Assembly: GCA_035944135.1 (NCBI GenBank)
Contig: DASZBM010000002.1
Location: 806,001 to 870,000 of the forward strand
Length of the DNA stretch: 64,000 bases
From: Acidobacteriaceae bacterium
Lineage (GTDB): Bacteria; Acidobacteriota; Terriglobia; Terriglobales; Acidobacteriaceae
Direction of reading: 5' to 3'
Shown: one piece after another, positions 43,399 through 51,645 of the stretch
Position numbering within the stretch: the first letter of the stretch is position 1
How the letters are laid out: each line of letters starts with the position of its first letter
Translations under genes and position numbers: made by a program
Notes under the pieces: generated by a model
Database searches by the model: none
What the model was told of the DNA's origin: nothing
The model's input: only the letters and a program-made list of their open reading frames with translations

Positions 43399-44408
43399 AT
43401 CCCTTCACTTACACTCGCGCCGACGCCCCCGAAACCGCCATCCACGCCCTCACCTCCGCCGGGACAAAATGCCTTGGCGGCGGCACCAATCTCGTCGACC
43501 TCATGAAGGACGGCGTCGAGCACCCCACGCACCTCATCGACGTAAACCACATCGGTCTCGACAAAATCGATGCCTCCGCCTCCGGCGCACGCATCGGAGC
43601 CTCCGCCCGCAACTCTGACCTCGCCAACCACCGCGGCATCGTCGCCAACTATCCACTGCTCTCCTTTGCGCTTCTCTCCGGAGCCAGTCCGCAGCTTCGC
43701 AACATGGCCACCACCGCCGGCAACCTCATGCAGCGCACCCGCTGCTACTACTTCATGGACACCTCCTTCCCCGCCTGCAACAAGCGCGCGCCCGGCAGCG
43801 GCTGCGGCGCGCTCACCGGTATCAATCGCTACCACGCCATACTCGGCCAGACCGACGACGGCCCGCACTCGCCGCACTCCTGCATTGCCACGCATCCCTC
43901 CGACATGTGCGTCGCGCTCTACGCGCTCGACGCGCAGGTCGAAGTCCTCGGCCCTCACGGCAAGCGCACAATCCCGGTGTCAGACTTTCATCGCCTTCCC
44001 GGCAACGACCCCGCGCTCGACACCGAGCTCAAGCCCGACGAACTCATCACCGCCGTCACTTTGCCCGCCGCAAAATTCGCCAAGAACTCCTGGTACCTCA
44101 AAGCGCGCGACCGCCAGAGCTACGCCTTCGCGCTGGTCTCCGTCGCCGCCGGCCTTGAGCTCGACGGCAACAACATCCGCTCCGCGGGCCTCGCACTCGG
44201 CGGCGTCGCGCACAAGCCTTGGCGCTCGCATGAAGCCGAAGCCGCTCTCACAAACCAACCCGCCACTCCCGAAACCTTTCGCCACGCGGCCGAGATCGCC
44301 CTCCGCGGTGCGCACGGCTACAAGTACAACGCCTTCAAAATCGAGCTCGCGAAGCAGTGCATCGTGCGCGCCCTTAGTAACGCCGCCAAAGGAGTTCAGC
44401 AGGCATGA
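43395..44408 (+). CDS. PaoB-like FAD-binding subunit
   Basis: A 337-residue FAD subunit of the molybdenum hydroxylase family. It uses a GTG start overlapping the upstream stop (GTGA) with AGGAGG six bases before. The FAD-binding loop KCLGGGTNLVDLM and the segment TTAGNLMQRTRC are present. C117, C128 and C137 lie in an insertion that carries the extra [4Fe-4S] cluster seen in PaoB. The C-terminal CO-dehydrogenase-like domain follows. It overlaps the next gene by four bases. Confidence 0.9.
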   Translation: MNPFTYTRADAPETAIHALTSAGTKCLGGGTNLVDLMKDGVEHPTHLIDVNHIGLDKIDASASGARIGASARNSDLANHRGIVANYPLLSFALLSGASPQLRNMATTAGNLMQRTRCYYFMDTSFPACNKRAPGSGCGALTGINRYHAILGQTDDGPHSPHSCIATHPSDMCVALYALDAQVEVLGPHGKRTIPVSDFHRLPGNDPALDTELKPDELITAVTLPAAKFAKNSWYLKARDRQSYAFALVSVAAGLELDGNNIRSAGLALGGVAHKPWRSHEAEAALTNQPATPETFRHAAEIALRGAHGYKYNAFKIELAKQCIVRALSNAAKGVQQA

Positions 44409-46666
44409 GCCCCGATCCCCAGCAGCAACAGGAACAGCAGCCCAAGCCCCTTCCGCAGCCTCCGCACCGTTACGACGGCATCGCCAAGGTCACCGGCACC
44501 GCCAAGTACGCCGCCGAATTCCGAGAGCCGTTCCCGCGCAAAGATCTTGCCTACGCCTTCATCGTGCAGGCCACCATCCCCAGCGGCAGCGTGAAAGCGA
44601 TCGACACTCACGCCGCCGAACGCGCCTCCGGCGTCATCGCCGTGCTCACACCGTTCAACGCGCCCAAGCTCCCCGTCGGCCCACCCAAACCTCCCGGCAA
44701 ACGCAACCTCACTGTCCTCCAGGACAACGTCATCCACTACAACGGCCAGCCCATCGCTGTTGTCGTCGCACGCACCCATGTTGATGCCATGGCCGCCGCA
44801 CGTCTGCTCAAAATTTCTTACGACGAGCAGCCCGCCAAGCTCGACTTCCTCGGTCGCCTCAACGAAGCCCGTCCTCCAAAATCCACCGGCCGCGACCCCA
44901 ACAAAAAAGTCCGCGGCGATCTCAACGCCGCCGCCTCCGCAGGCACCGTAACCGTCGAGAACACCTACATCACGCCCATTCAGAACCACAACCCCATGGA
45001 GCCGCACGCCACACTCGCCTGGTGGGACGGTGAAAAGCTCTCCGTCTACGACGCCACGCAGTACATCTCCGGCGACCGCACGACTCTCGCCAACATCTTC
45101 TCGCTCCCGCTCGAAAACGTGCACGTCATGGACCCCTACGTCGGCGGCGGCTTCGGCTGCAAAGGGTCTACCTGGTCGCACGTAATCCTCTGCGCCATGG
45201 CCGCCAAGATCGTCCAGAAGCCCGTCCAGCTCGCGCTCGAACGCCCCCAGATGTTCGGCCCTGTAGGCTACCGCCCCGCCACCGTCAACAGGATCAAGCT
45301 CGCCGCCACCCCAGACGGCAAGCTCACGCTCATCCAGCACGACGCCACGCTCACCGCTTCCACCATGGAGGACTTCGTCGAGCCGATCGTCCTTCCCGCG
45401 CGCATGCTCTATAACTCGGACGCCAACGAGACCTCAACCTCCATGGTCGACATGAACCTCGGCGTCGCCACCTTCATGCGCGCGCCCGGCGAATCCTGCG
45501 GCACCGCCGTCTTCGAAATCGCCATGGACGAGCTCGCCGAAAAACTCTCCATCGACCCCGTCCAGCTCCGCATCATCAATCATGCCGACCAGAACCCAGA
45601 CGAGCACAAGCCCTGGAGTTCCAAACACCTTCGCGAGTGCTACACGCAGGCCGCCGAACGCTTCAACTGGACTGAAGCCCGCCAGCGCGCCGCAAAACCC
45701 GGTCAGATCATCGAAGGCAACAACCTCATCGGCTACGGCATGGCCACCGCCACCTACCCCGCCAATCGCTCCGCCGCCATGGCCATCGTGCGCCTCCTTC
45801 CCAATGGCCGCGTCTTCGTCGGCTCCGGCACGCAGGACCTCGGCACCGGCATGTACACCATCATGGCCCAGACCGCCGCGCAGGAGCTCGGCCTCGATGT
45901 CGCACTCTTCGACGTCAAACTCGGCGACTCCACCCTCCCCAAAGCTCCCGTGTCTGGTGGGTCACAGTCGGCTGCCTCCGTCTGCCCCGCCGTGCAGGAC
46001 GCCTGCAAGCAGGCCAAACTCGCCGCCGGTGCTCTCGCCGTCGGCGACGCCCAATCCCCCGTCCACGGCGTCCTGGCCGCCGAGGTCGACGTCCACGCCG
46101 GCCGCGTCTTCCTGAAGAAAGATCCCTCCAAGTCAGAAGAGATCACCACCCTCATCGCCCGCAACGGCTCGAAGCCCGTTGAAGCCCAGGGCTCCGCCGA
46201 GCCCGGGGAGGACAAGACCGCCACCACCGCCCAATCCTTCGGCGCAGTCTTCGCCGAAGTCGCCGTCGATCGCGACACCCGTATGGTCCAGGTCCGCCGC
46301 ATCGTCGCGACTTACGACATCGGCACACTCATGAATAAGCAGACCGGCATCAACCAGCTCGAGGGCGGCATCGTCTGGGGCGTCAGCTTCGCCCTGCACG
46401 AAGAAGCCCACATCGACCCCGTCACCGGCCGCACCGTGAACGAAAACCTAGCCGACTACCACGTCCCCGTCAACCGCGACATCGGCACCCTTGACGTCAC
46501 CGTTCTCAACATTCCCGACACCAAGTTCAACCCGCTCGGCGCGCGCGGCATCGGCGAGATCGGCATCACCGGCACCGCCGCGGCCATCGCCAACGCCATC
46601 TACAACGCCACTGGCATCCGCGTCCGCGACTACCCCATCACCCCCGACAAACTCCTCCGCACCTAA
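44405..46666 (+). CDS. PaoC-like molybdopterin-binding subunit
   Basis: A 753-residue large subunit of the xanthine dehydrogenase family, overlapping the FAD-subunit gene by four bases (ATGA). Regions are KVTGTAKYAAEF at the start, NPMEPHATLAWW, DPYVGGGFGCKGS (binds the molybdenum cofactor), MRAPGE near 360 and the final GARGIGEIGITG segment with the catalytic Glu. It probably oxidises aromatic or aliphatic aldehydes in the periplasm with water. No PaoD-type insertion chaperone is adjacent. A 16-base piece holding the stop codon is repeated just downstream. Confidence 0.92.
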   Translation: MSPDPQQQQEQQPKPLPQPPHRYDGIAKVTGTAKYAAEFREPFPRKDLAYAFIVQATIPSGSVKAIDTHAAERASGVIAVLTPFNAPKLPVGPPKPPGKRNLTVLQDNVIHYNGQPIAVVVARTHVDAMAAARLLKISYDEQPAKLDFLGRLNEARPPKSTGRDPNKKVRGDLNAAASAGTVTVENTYITPIQNHNPMEPHATLAWWDGEKLSVYDATQYISGDRTTLANIFSLPLENVHVMDPYVGGGFGCKGSTWSHVILCAMAAKIVQKPVQLALERPQMFGPVGYRPATVNRIKLAATPDGKLTLIQHDATLTASTMEDFVEPIVLPARMLYNSDANETSTSMVDMNLGVATFMRAPGESCGTAVFEIAMDELAEKLSIDPVQLRIINHADQNPDEHKPWSSKHLRECYTQAAERFNWTEARQRAAKPGQIIEGNNLIGYGMATATYPANRSAAMAIVRLLPNGRVFVGSGTQDLGTGMYTIMAQTAAQELGLDVALFDVKLGDSTLPKAPVSGGSQSAASVCPAVQDACKQAKLAAGALAVGDAQSPVHGVLAAEVDVHAGRVFLKKDPSKSEEITTLIARNGSKPVEAQGSAEPGEDKTATTAQSFGAVFAEVAVDRDTRMVQVRRIVATYDIGTLMNKQTGINQLEGGIVWGVSFALHEEAHIDPVTGRTVNENLADYHVPVNRDIGTLDVTVLNIPDTKFNPLGARGIGEIGITGTAAAIANAIYNATGIRVRDYPITPDKLLRT

Positions 46667-46954
46667 GTTCGCTCCTCCGCACGTAAGCTTCTCTTCCGCC
46701 GTCATCCTGAGGCGTAGCCGAAGGATCTCCGTATTTCTGCGCGGACCACCACGGAATCCAACCCCGCTTGACAAACCCTCACCCCAGAGACCCACCCCAT
46801 TCGAACCAACAAATTCCCAAAACGGGAAGGTCCACCCCTAAAGTATTTCGTTCGAAGACTTTGCGCAAAAACAGGGAGGAGGGGGGGTACCCCGCATCCA
46901 CCCCGATTCCCCCAGTTTTGCACCGCCGCCAACATGCGACCATAGCCCCAGCGC
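46667..46954. other. Repeat-rich intergenic region between paoC-like and recQ
   Basis: 288 bases without a gene. Three features stand out. CTCCTCCGCAC-TAAG occurs at 46652-46667 and again at 46672-46687, copying the end of the upstream gene. An imperfect hairpin element at 46701-46729 starts GTCATCCTGAGGCG and ends AGGATCTC; it resembles repeats scattered through acidobacterial genomes. Copy B of the approximately 54-bp repeat is at 46837-46889. A promoter for recQ was not identified. Confidence 0.6.
46837..46889. repeat. Intergenic repeat, copy B
   Basis: The stretch runs from CCTAAAGTATTTCG to GGGGGGGTA and matches 25830-25883 over nearly its whole length. The shared blocks are CCTAAAGTAT, AAGACTTTGC, CAAA and CAGGG followed by the G-run. 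The match breaks off after GGGGGTA. It lies 65 bases before recQ. Confidence 0.65.
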
Positions 46955-49120
46955 ATGCCCTCAGGCCCTGAAAATCTCCCCGAACTCCTGCACCGCATCT
47001 TCGGCCACCGCGAATTCCGCGCCCACCAGCGCGAGGTCTGCGAAGCCGCCGCGTGCGGCCGCGATGTCCTGCTTGTCATGCCCACAGGAGCCGGCAAGAG
47101 CCTCTGCTACCAGCTCCCCGCACTCGCCCGCCGCGCCTCTGGACAGCAAGCCACAGCCCTCGTCATCTCACCCCTGATCGCCCTCATGGACGACCAGGCG
47201 AGCAAGCTCGCAGCCCTCAACCTCCGCGTCGCCCGCATCCACTCCGGCCTGGATCGCGAAGCCTCCCGCCAAGCCTGCCGCGACTACCTGACAGGCGAAC
47301 TCGACTTCCTCTTCATCGGTCCTGAGCGCCTCCGCGTCCCCGGCTTCCCCGAGATGCTCGCGCGCCGCAAACCTGCGCTGATCGCGGTCGACGAAGCCCA
47401 CTGCATCTCCCAATGGGGCCACGACTTCCGCCCGGACTACCGCACACTGGGTCAGCACCTCGCCCAACTTCGCCCCAGCCCCATCATCGCCGTCACCGCT
47501 ACCGCCACCCCCGCCGTGCAGCGCGACATCGTCCGCCAACTCGCCCTACCGGACCCCGCCATCTTCATCACCGGCTTCCGCCGCTCCAACCTCGCCGTCG
47601 AGGTCCTCGAGCTCTCGAAACCCCAGCGCCCCGAGTTCACCGAAAAGCTCTTGAGCGAACCGACAGCGCGCCCGGCGATTGTCTATGCTACCTCGCGCAA
47701 AGCCGCCGAAGAGCTCGCCACGCGCCTCAACGCGAAGTTCCGCTCCGCTGCGTACCACGCAGGCCTCGAATCTGCCACACGCGACCGCGTCCAGCGCGAC
47801 TTCCTCGCCGGCAAGCTCGACGTCATCGTGGCGACCGTCGCCTTTGGTATGGGCATCGACAAGGCCGACATCCGAACCGTCGTGCACATCGCTCTGCCCG
47901 GCTCTGTCGAGGCCTTCTACCAGGAGATCGGCCGCGCCGGACGTGACGGCAACGCCTCGCGATCGGTCCTGCTCTACAGCTTCGCCGACCGCAAGATGCA
48001 GGAGTTCCTCCTCGAGCGCAACTACCCTCCCGCAACCGACCTGCAACGGGTGTTACGGGCGCTATCTGCCGAGTTCGTCTCGCCTGATTACCTGCAGCGC
48101 AAGCTCAAGCTCGATCAGGAGACGCTCGAACGCTCGCTCGAAAAGCTCATCACGCACGGCGCTGCGACGGCCGACTTCAATGGCAACGTCCGCATCGCCG
48201 ACGAACCTGCGAACAACAACCAACCCGATTGGCAGGACGGCTATGACGCCCAGGTCACCGCGCGCCGCCGCCAGATCGACGCCATGATGGCCTTCGCCGA
48301 AGGAGCCACCTGCCGCATGACCGCGCTCGTGGACCACTTCGGCGACCGCAGCGATCCGGTCCGGTCCTGCGGCCAATGCGACATCTGCCACCCCGCCAGC
48401 GCTACCGGCTCCAACATGCGCGAGCCCACTGCCAGCGAGCGCGAAGATCTCCGCGCCATCCTCTCCGCGGTCGCTGCGCGCGGCACCTCTACCGGCAAGC
48501 TCTTCACCGATCTTGCCCTCACTAGAGACCGTAAGCACTTTGACGCGTTGCTCGACGGCCTTGCGCGCGCCGCTCTCGTCACCCTGACCAACGACACCTT
48601 CCGCACGCCTGAAGGCCGCGACGTCACGTACCGGAAGATCGCCATCACGCACGAAGGCCGCACGCCTGACGACGAAACTCTCTCCACCGTCTGGCTCCGC
48701 GATACGGGCGCAACCAAGGAGAAGCGTTCGTCAAAGCGCGATGAAAAACGCAGCTCAAGGCGCCGCAGTGCATCGACTCACTTAGAGCCACGACGCACGC
48801 GCGCGTCTCAACCCAACCTCCCACGGCGCGAACCCGCCGCGCCAAAGCCACTGCAGACACCCCAACCCAAGGCACCTGCAGCAGTCGAATTCAACGCCAC
48901 GCAATCCGCTCTCGACGCACGCATTCGTGACTGGCGCAAGGAACAAGCCCACAGCATCGGCCTCCCCTCTTTCTTCATCTTCAGCGACACCGTGCTGCGC
49001 GACATCGTCCTCGCCTCACCGACATCGCTCAACGAGCTCCGCGGCATCCGCGGCCTCGGCCCGGACAAGCTCGACCGGTTCGGTCCCGCGGTCCTCGAGC
49101 TCTGCCGCACCGCAATGTAA
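46955..49120 (+). CDS. recQ: RecQ-family ATP-dependent DNA helicase
   Basis: A 721-residue 3'-5' helicase for recombination and fork repair. Walker A is PTGAGKS (43-49), DEAH is at 146-149 followed by CISQWGHDFRPDY, and motif VI is YQEIGRAGRDG. The RQC zinc site is CRMTALVDHFGD...CGQCDICHPA. A basic Ser/Arg-rich linker (about 590-640) leads to an HRDC domain (ISSL-like region RDWRKEQAHSIGLPSFFIF to the end) with ELRGIRGLGPDKLDRFG. The start at 46955 (MPSGPENLPELL) suits the family. Confidence 0.95.
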   Translation: MPSGPENLPELLHRIFGHREFRAHQREVCEAAACGRDVLLVMPTGAGKSLCYQLPALARRASGQQATALVISPLIALMDDQASKLAALNLRVARIHSGLDREASRQACRDYLTGELDFLFIGPERLRVPGFPEMLARRKPALIAVDEAHCISQWGHDFRPDYRTLGQHLAQLRPSPIIAVTATATPAVQRDIVRQLALPDPAIFITGFRRSNLAVEVLELSKPQRPEFTEKLLSEPTARPAIVYATSRKAAEELATRLNAKFRSAAYHAGLESATRDRVQRDFLAGKLDVIVATVAFGMGIDKADIRTVVHIALPGSVEAFYQEIGRAGRDGNASRSVLLYSFADRKMQEFLLERNYPPATDLQRVLRALSAEFVSPDYLQRKLKLDQETLERSLEKLITHGAATADFNGNVRIADEPANNNQPDWQDGYDAQVTARRRQIDAMMAFAEGATCRMTALVDHFGDRSDPVRSCGQCDICHPASATGSNMREPTASEREDLRAILSAVAARGTSTGKLFTDLALTRDRKHFDALLDGLARAALVTLTNDTFRTPEGRDVTYRKIAITHEGRTPDDETLSTVWLRDTGATKEKRSSKRDEKRSSRRRSASTHLEPRRTRASQPNLPRREPAAPKPLQTPQPKAPAAVEFNATQSALDARIRDWRKEQAHSIGLPSFFIFSDTVLRDIVLASPTSLNELRGIRGLGPDKLDRFGPAVLELCRTAM

Positions 49121-49167
49121 TACCTGTTCCCTAATCCCTGCTCTCTCCGTGAGAGGATTAATCCCGT

Positions 49168-50580
49168 ATGAATACAAGCAACTTCGGCGTTGTCATCATG
49201 GCCGCCGGCAAAGGTACTCGTCTCAAGTCTCGCCGTCCCAAGGTTCTTCACGAGATCGGCGGACGTGCTCTTCTCGCTCACGTCATTGACGCTGCGAAGA
49301 CCGTTGTCTCGGCGGATCACATCTACTGCGTCATTGGTCACGAGGCTGAGCGCGTCCGCTCTGCGGTCGAGCACACCGGCGTCGGCTTCGTCCTCCAAGC
49401 CGAACAGCGCGGCACCGGCCACGCCCTCCAGATGGTCAAAGCCGAGTTCGAGCTCAGCGGCATTACACCGCCCGCAAATCTGCTCGTGCTCTCCGGAGAC
49501 GTTCCACTCATCAAGTCCGAAACCATCCGCGCCCTGATGGAGTTCCACCACAGCGAGCGCGCCGCGATGACCATCCTCACCGCGATTCCCTCTGACCCCA
49601 CCGGTTACGGTCGCGTCCTCCGCAAAGATGCTCAAGCAACCGAGGTTCGCGCAATCGTAGAGCAGAAGGACCTCAAGCCGAGTGATGACTCCGACGAGAT
49701 CAACTCCGGAATCTACTGCTTCGAAACGGCCGCGCTCTTCTCGAATCTCGAACGTCTCAACGACCAGAACGCCAGCGGCGAGTTCTACCTCACCGATGTC
49801 GCCGCTCTGCTCGTTTCGGAAGGCAAGCGCGTGGTCGCTAACGTCGCGCCCCACATCGACGAGGTCCTCGGAGCCAACACCATCGCCGAGATGATGCACC
49901 TTGATGCAGCGATGCGCTCCGCCGCAGCACGCCGTCTCATGGCATCCGGCGTGACGATCTTCCGGCCCGAAACCTGCGTCATCGACGCTACAGTCGAGAT
50001 CGCGCCCGACACCGTCATCGAGCCCTTCGTGCAGATCCTCGGCAACACACGCATCGGTTCCGACTGCCGCATTCGGTCGTATTCGGTCATCCAGAACTCC
50101 AACATTGGCGACGGGGTCCTGGTCCGCAACGGCTGCATCCTCGACGATGTCACGGTTGGCGACGGAGCGCTCCTCGGCCCCTACGCGCACATGCGCGCCG
50201 GCAGCGACATCGGAGCTGGCGCCCATATCGGCAACTTCGTCGAGACCAAGAAGGTGCGCCTTGGCCGCGGGTCCAAGGCCAACCACCTCACCTATCTCGG
50301 CGACGCCATCATCGGCGCAGGCACCAACATCGGAGCCGGCACCATCACCTGTAACTACGACGGGGTGCACAAGCACACGACGACGATCGGAGACAACGTG
50401 TTCATCGGCTCCGATTCCACCCTCGTCGCACCGATTACTGTCGGCGACGCCGCCTATGTCGCCGCGGGCTCCTGCATCACAGAAGATGTACCGCCCGACG
50501 CCCTCGCCCTCGGCCGCAGCCGCCAGGTCACGAAGGAAGGGTGGGTCGCCGCGCGTAAGGCGCGCAAAGCATCCTCCTGA
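49168..50580 (+). CDS. glmU: Bifunctional GlmU (GlcNAc-1-P uridyltransferase / GlcN-1-P acetyltransferase)
   Basis: A 470-residue enzyme making UDP-GlcNAc for peptidoglycan and lipopolysaccharide. The N-terminal uridyltransferase has MAAGKGTRLKSRRPKVLHEI, with later GDVPLI and GYGRVLR. The C-terminal left-handed beta-helix (about 255-455) shows repeating hexapeptides (IGSDCRIRSYSVI, IGDGVLVRNGCIL) and the acetyl-CoA/sugar site segments FVETKKVRLGRGSKANHLTYLGDA and GTITCNYDG. The C-terminus is basic. The next gene follows after 22 bases. Confidence 0.97.
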   Translation: MNTSNFGVVIMAAGKGTRLKSRRPKVLHEIGGRALLAHVIDAAKTVVSADHIYCVIGHEAERVRSAVEHTGVGFVLQAEQRGTGHALQMVKAEFELSGITPPANLLVLSGDVPLIKSETIRALMEFHHSERAAMTILTAIPSDPTGYGRVLRKDAQATEVRAIVEQKDLKPSDDSDEINSGIYCFETAALFSNLERLNDQNASGEFYLTDVAALLVSEGKRVVANVAPHIDEVLGANTIAEMMHLDAAMRSAAARRLMASGVTIFRPETCVIDATVEIAPDTVIEPFVQILGNTRIGSDCRIRSYSVIQNSNIGDGVLVRNGCILDDVTVGDGALLGPYAHMRAGSDIGAGAHIGNFVETKKVRLGRGSKANHLTYLGDAIIGAGTNIGAGTITCNYDGVHKHTTTIGDNVFIGSDSTLVAPITVGDAAYVAAGSCITEDVPPDALALGRSRQVTKEGWVAARKARKASS

Positions 50581-50602
50581 ACGCCTTCAAAAAGGAGACC
50601 TC

Positions 50603-50884
50603 ATGCAGAAGCTGTCCGATCAACAAGTGCAGCAAGCGCTGACAACGCTGCCCAGCTGGACCCTCCAAAACGGTGAAATTGTCCAGCAACGTACGTTCAA
50701 GGACTTCGTCACGGCGATGGCCTTTGTGAACGACGTCGCCCAGCTTGCCGAGGCCGCCGGGCACCATCCCGACATCGATATTCGGTACAACCGGGTCCGC
50801 CTGGCCCTCGTCACACATGATGCCGGGGGAATCACCCAGAACGACACCCAGCTTGCACGGAAAATCAACAACTTGGCGCATTGA
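50603..50884 (+). CDS. phhB: Pterin-4a-carbinolamine dehydratase
   Basis: A 93-residue protein with the family's signature AEAAGHHPDIDIRYNRVRL, in which the paired His residues act in dehydration of 4a-hydroxytetrahydropterin. Its length is typical. A ribosome site AAAGGAG lies eight bases before ATG 50603. No aromatic amino-acid hydroxylase is nearby, so it may recycle pterin for another enzyme or serve as a DCoH-like factor. It is probably co-transcribed with glmU. Confidence 0.92.
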   Translation: MQKLSDQQVQQALTTLPSWTLQNGEIVQQRTFKDFVTAMAFVNDVAQLAEAAGHHPDIDIRYNRVRLALVTHDAGGITQNDTQLARKINNLAH

Positions 50885-51030
50885 TGTAAATTCTTCGATC
50901 CCGCCAGAAATGATTGCTTGAGTCTCCACCCGAGCCTGTGCTACGCTGAAGCCCTGCTAAGGGGAAATCCCTACGGCAAACGTTTTCCTGAGCGCTCTAC
51001 GGCTCAGAGCAAGTTGCGTCACTGGCCTCC
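50885..51030 (+). other. Non-coding stretch with short hairpins after the pterin dehydratase
   Basis: No ORF is supported here. GGG-AAAT-CCC sits inside an outer GCC...GGC pair (about 50951-50977), and CTGAGC (50988-50993) pairs with GCTCAG (51002-51007). The stretch leads directly into a strong terminator, so it may be a short RNA or a 3' UTR. I could not match it to a known riboswitch, 6S RNA or SRP RNA. From 51071 to 51209 only the tmRNA promoter is seen. Confidence 0.35.
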
Positions 51031-51070
51031 CGGCACGAATCAGAACACCGTTTCGTGCCGCCTTTTTTTT
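51031..51070 (+). terminator. Strong intrinsic terminator
   Basis: CGGCACGAA (51031-51039) and TTCGTGCCG (51052-51060) make a perfect 9-bp stem with a 12-base loop. CC and then eight T residues (51063-51070) follow. It ends the glmU-pterin dehydratase transcript ahead of tmRNA. Confidence 0.92.
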
Positions 51071-51152
51071 CTAAAATGGGCCGGCAGCGTGAATTGAGCC
51101 CGACCGGGCGAATTCGAGGACGCACCTGAGCCTCCCCGGTGGCTCGCGCATC

Positions 51153-51158
51153 TATAAT
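51153..51158 (+). promoter_or_regulatory. -10 box of the tmRNA promoter
   Basis: A perfect TATAAT lies 51 bases before the mature tmRNA 5' end. The -35 position (GCCTCC at 51130-51135) does not match consensus. A short 5' precursor would be removed by RNase P. Confidence 0.6.
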
Positions 51159-51209
51159 CAAGACAGTTCTTTGCAGCGCCACAATGCAATGTTGCGGTCA
51201 GCTCCAAAT

Positions 51210-51563
51210 GGGGGCGTCACGGCTTCGACGGGATTGCTTGCGGCAGAGAGGCATGCCGGGGTGTGTGCACCCGTAATCGCTCACAAAACCATAAGTGCCA
51301 ACAATAATCTGGCTCTTGCTGCTTAATTAACTAAGTAGCCGATCGCTCCCGCTTTGCCTATGGGCGGGTACCGATCGTCGCACAGTAGGCTGGTCCGCGG
51401 GGTTCCGCCTGTACGCCAAGGACGAGATCAATCAGGCTGGTGGCCGGCGCATCTTCGCCCGTTCTAAGCGCCGGCTACGAGACAAAGCAGAACTGGGAAA
51501 AGCATGAAGGCTCTCTGTTGTCAGCTTTTTCGGACGCGGGTTCGACTCCCGCCGCCTCCACCA
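51210..51563 (+). ncRNA. ssrA: tmRNA (SsrA)
   Basis: One-piece tmRNA of 354 bases that rescues stalled ribosomes and tags the nascent peptide. The 5' end GGGGGCG pairs with CGCCTCC at the 3' end, which is followed by ACCA (CCA encoded). The conserved 5' GGCTTCGACGGG and the T-arm GGGTTCGACTCCC are present. The resume codon GCC at 51297 opens the tag frame; it reads ANNNLALAA with stop TAA at 51324-51326. The tag has the typical LAA end recognised by ClpXP. No integrase or attachment duplication is seen at its 3' end. Confidence 0.97.
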
Positions 51564-51645
51564 TACTTATCACCTTGAAAAATTCAATTCAGGATCTCTG
51601 ATCGTAGTTTCCTTGCATGCGGTGGTGCCTGGCGCGCTGACTTGA

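Noticed and set aside
44396-45340. A 314-residue minus-strand frame opposite the molybdopterin subunit
   Set aside because: Gly/Val/Asp-biased shadow of a strongly conserved plus-strand gene, with no motif of its own.
48808-50376. A 522-residue minus-strand frame across recQ and glmU
   Set aside because: It spans two well-supported plus-strand genes and has no recognisable domain or start signal.
50940-51010. Riboswitch or 6S RNA
   Set aside because: I compared the visible pairings with cobalamin, SAM, TPP, glycine and 6S layouts from memory and none fit; no downstream gene would be controlled before the terminator.
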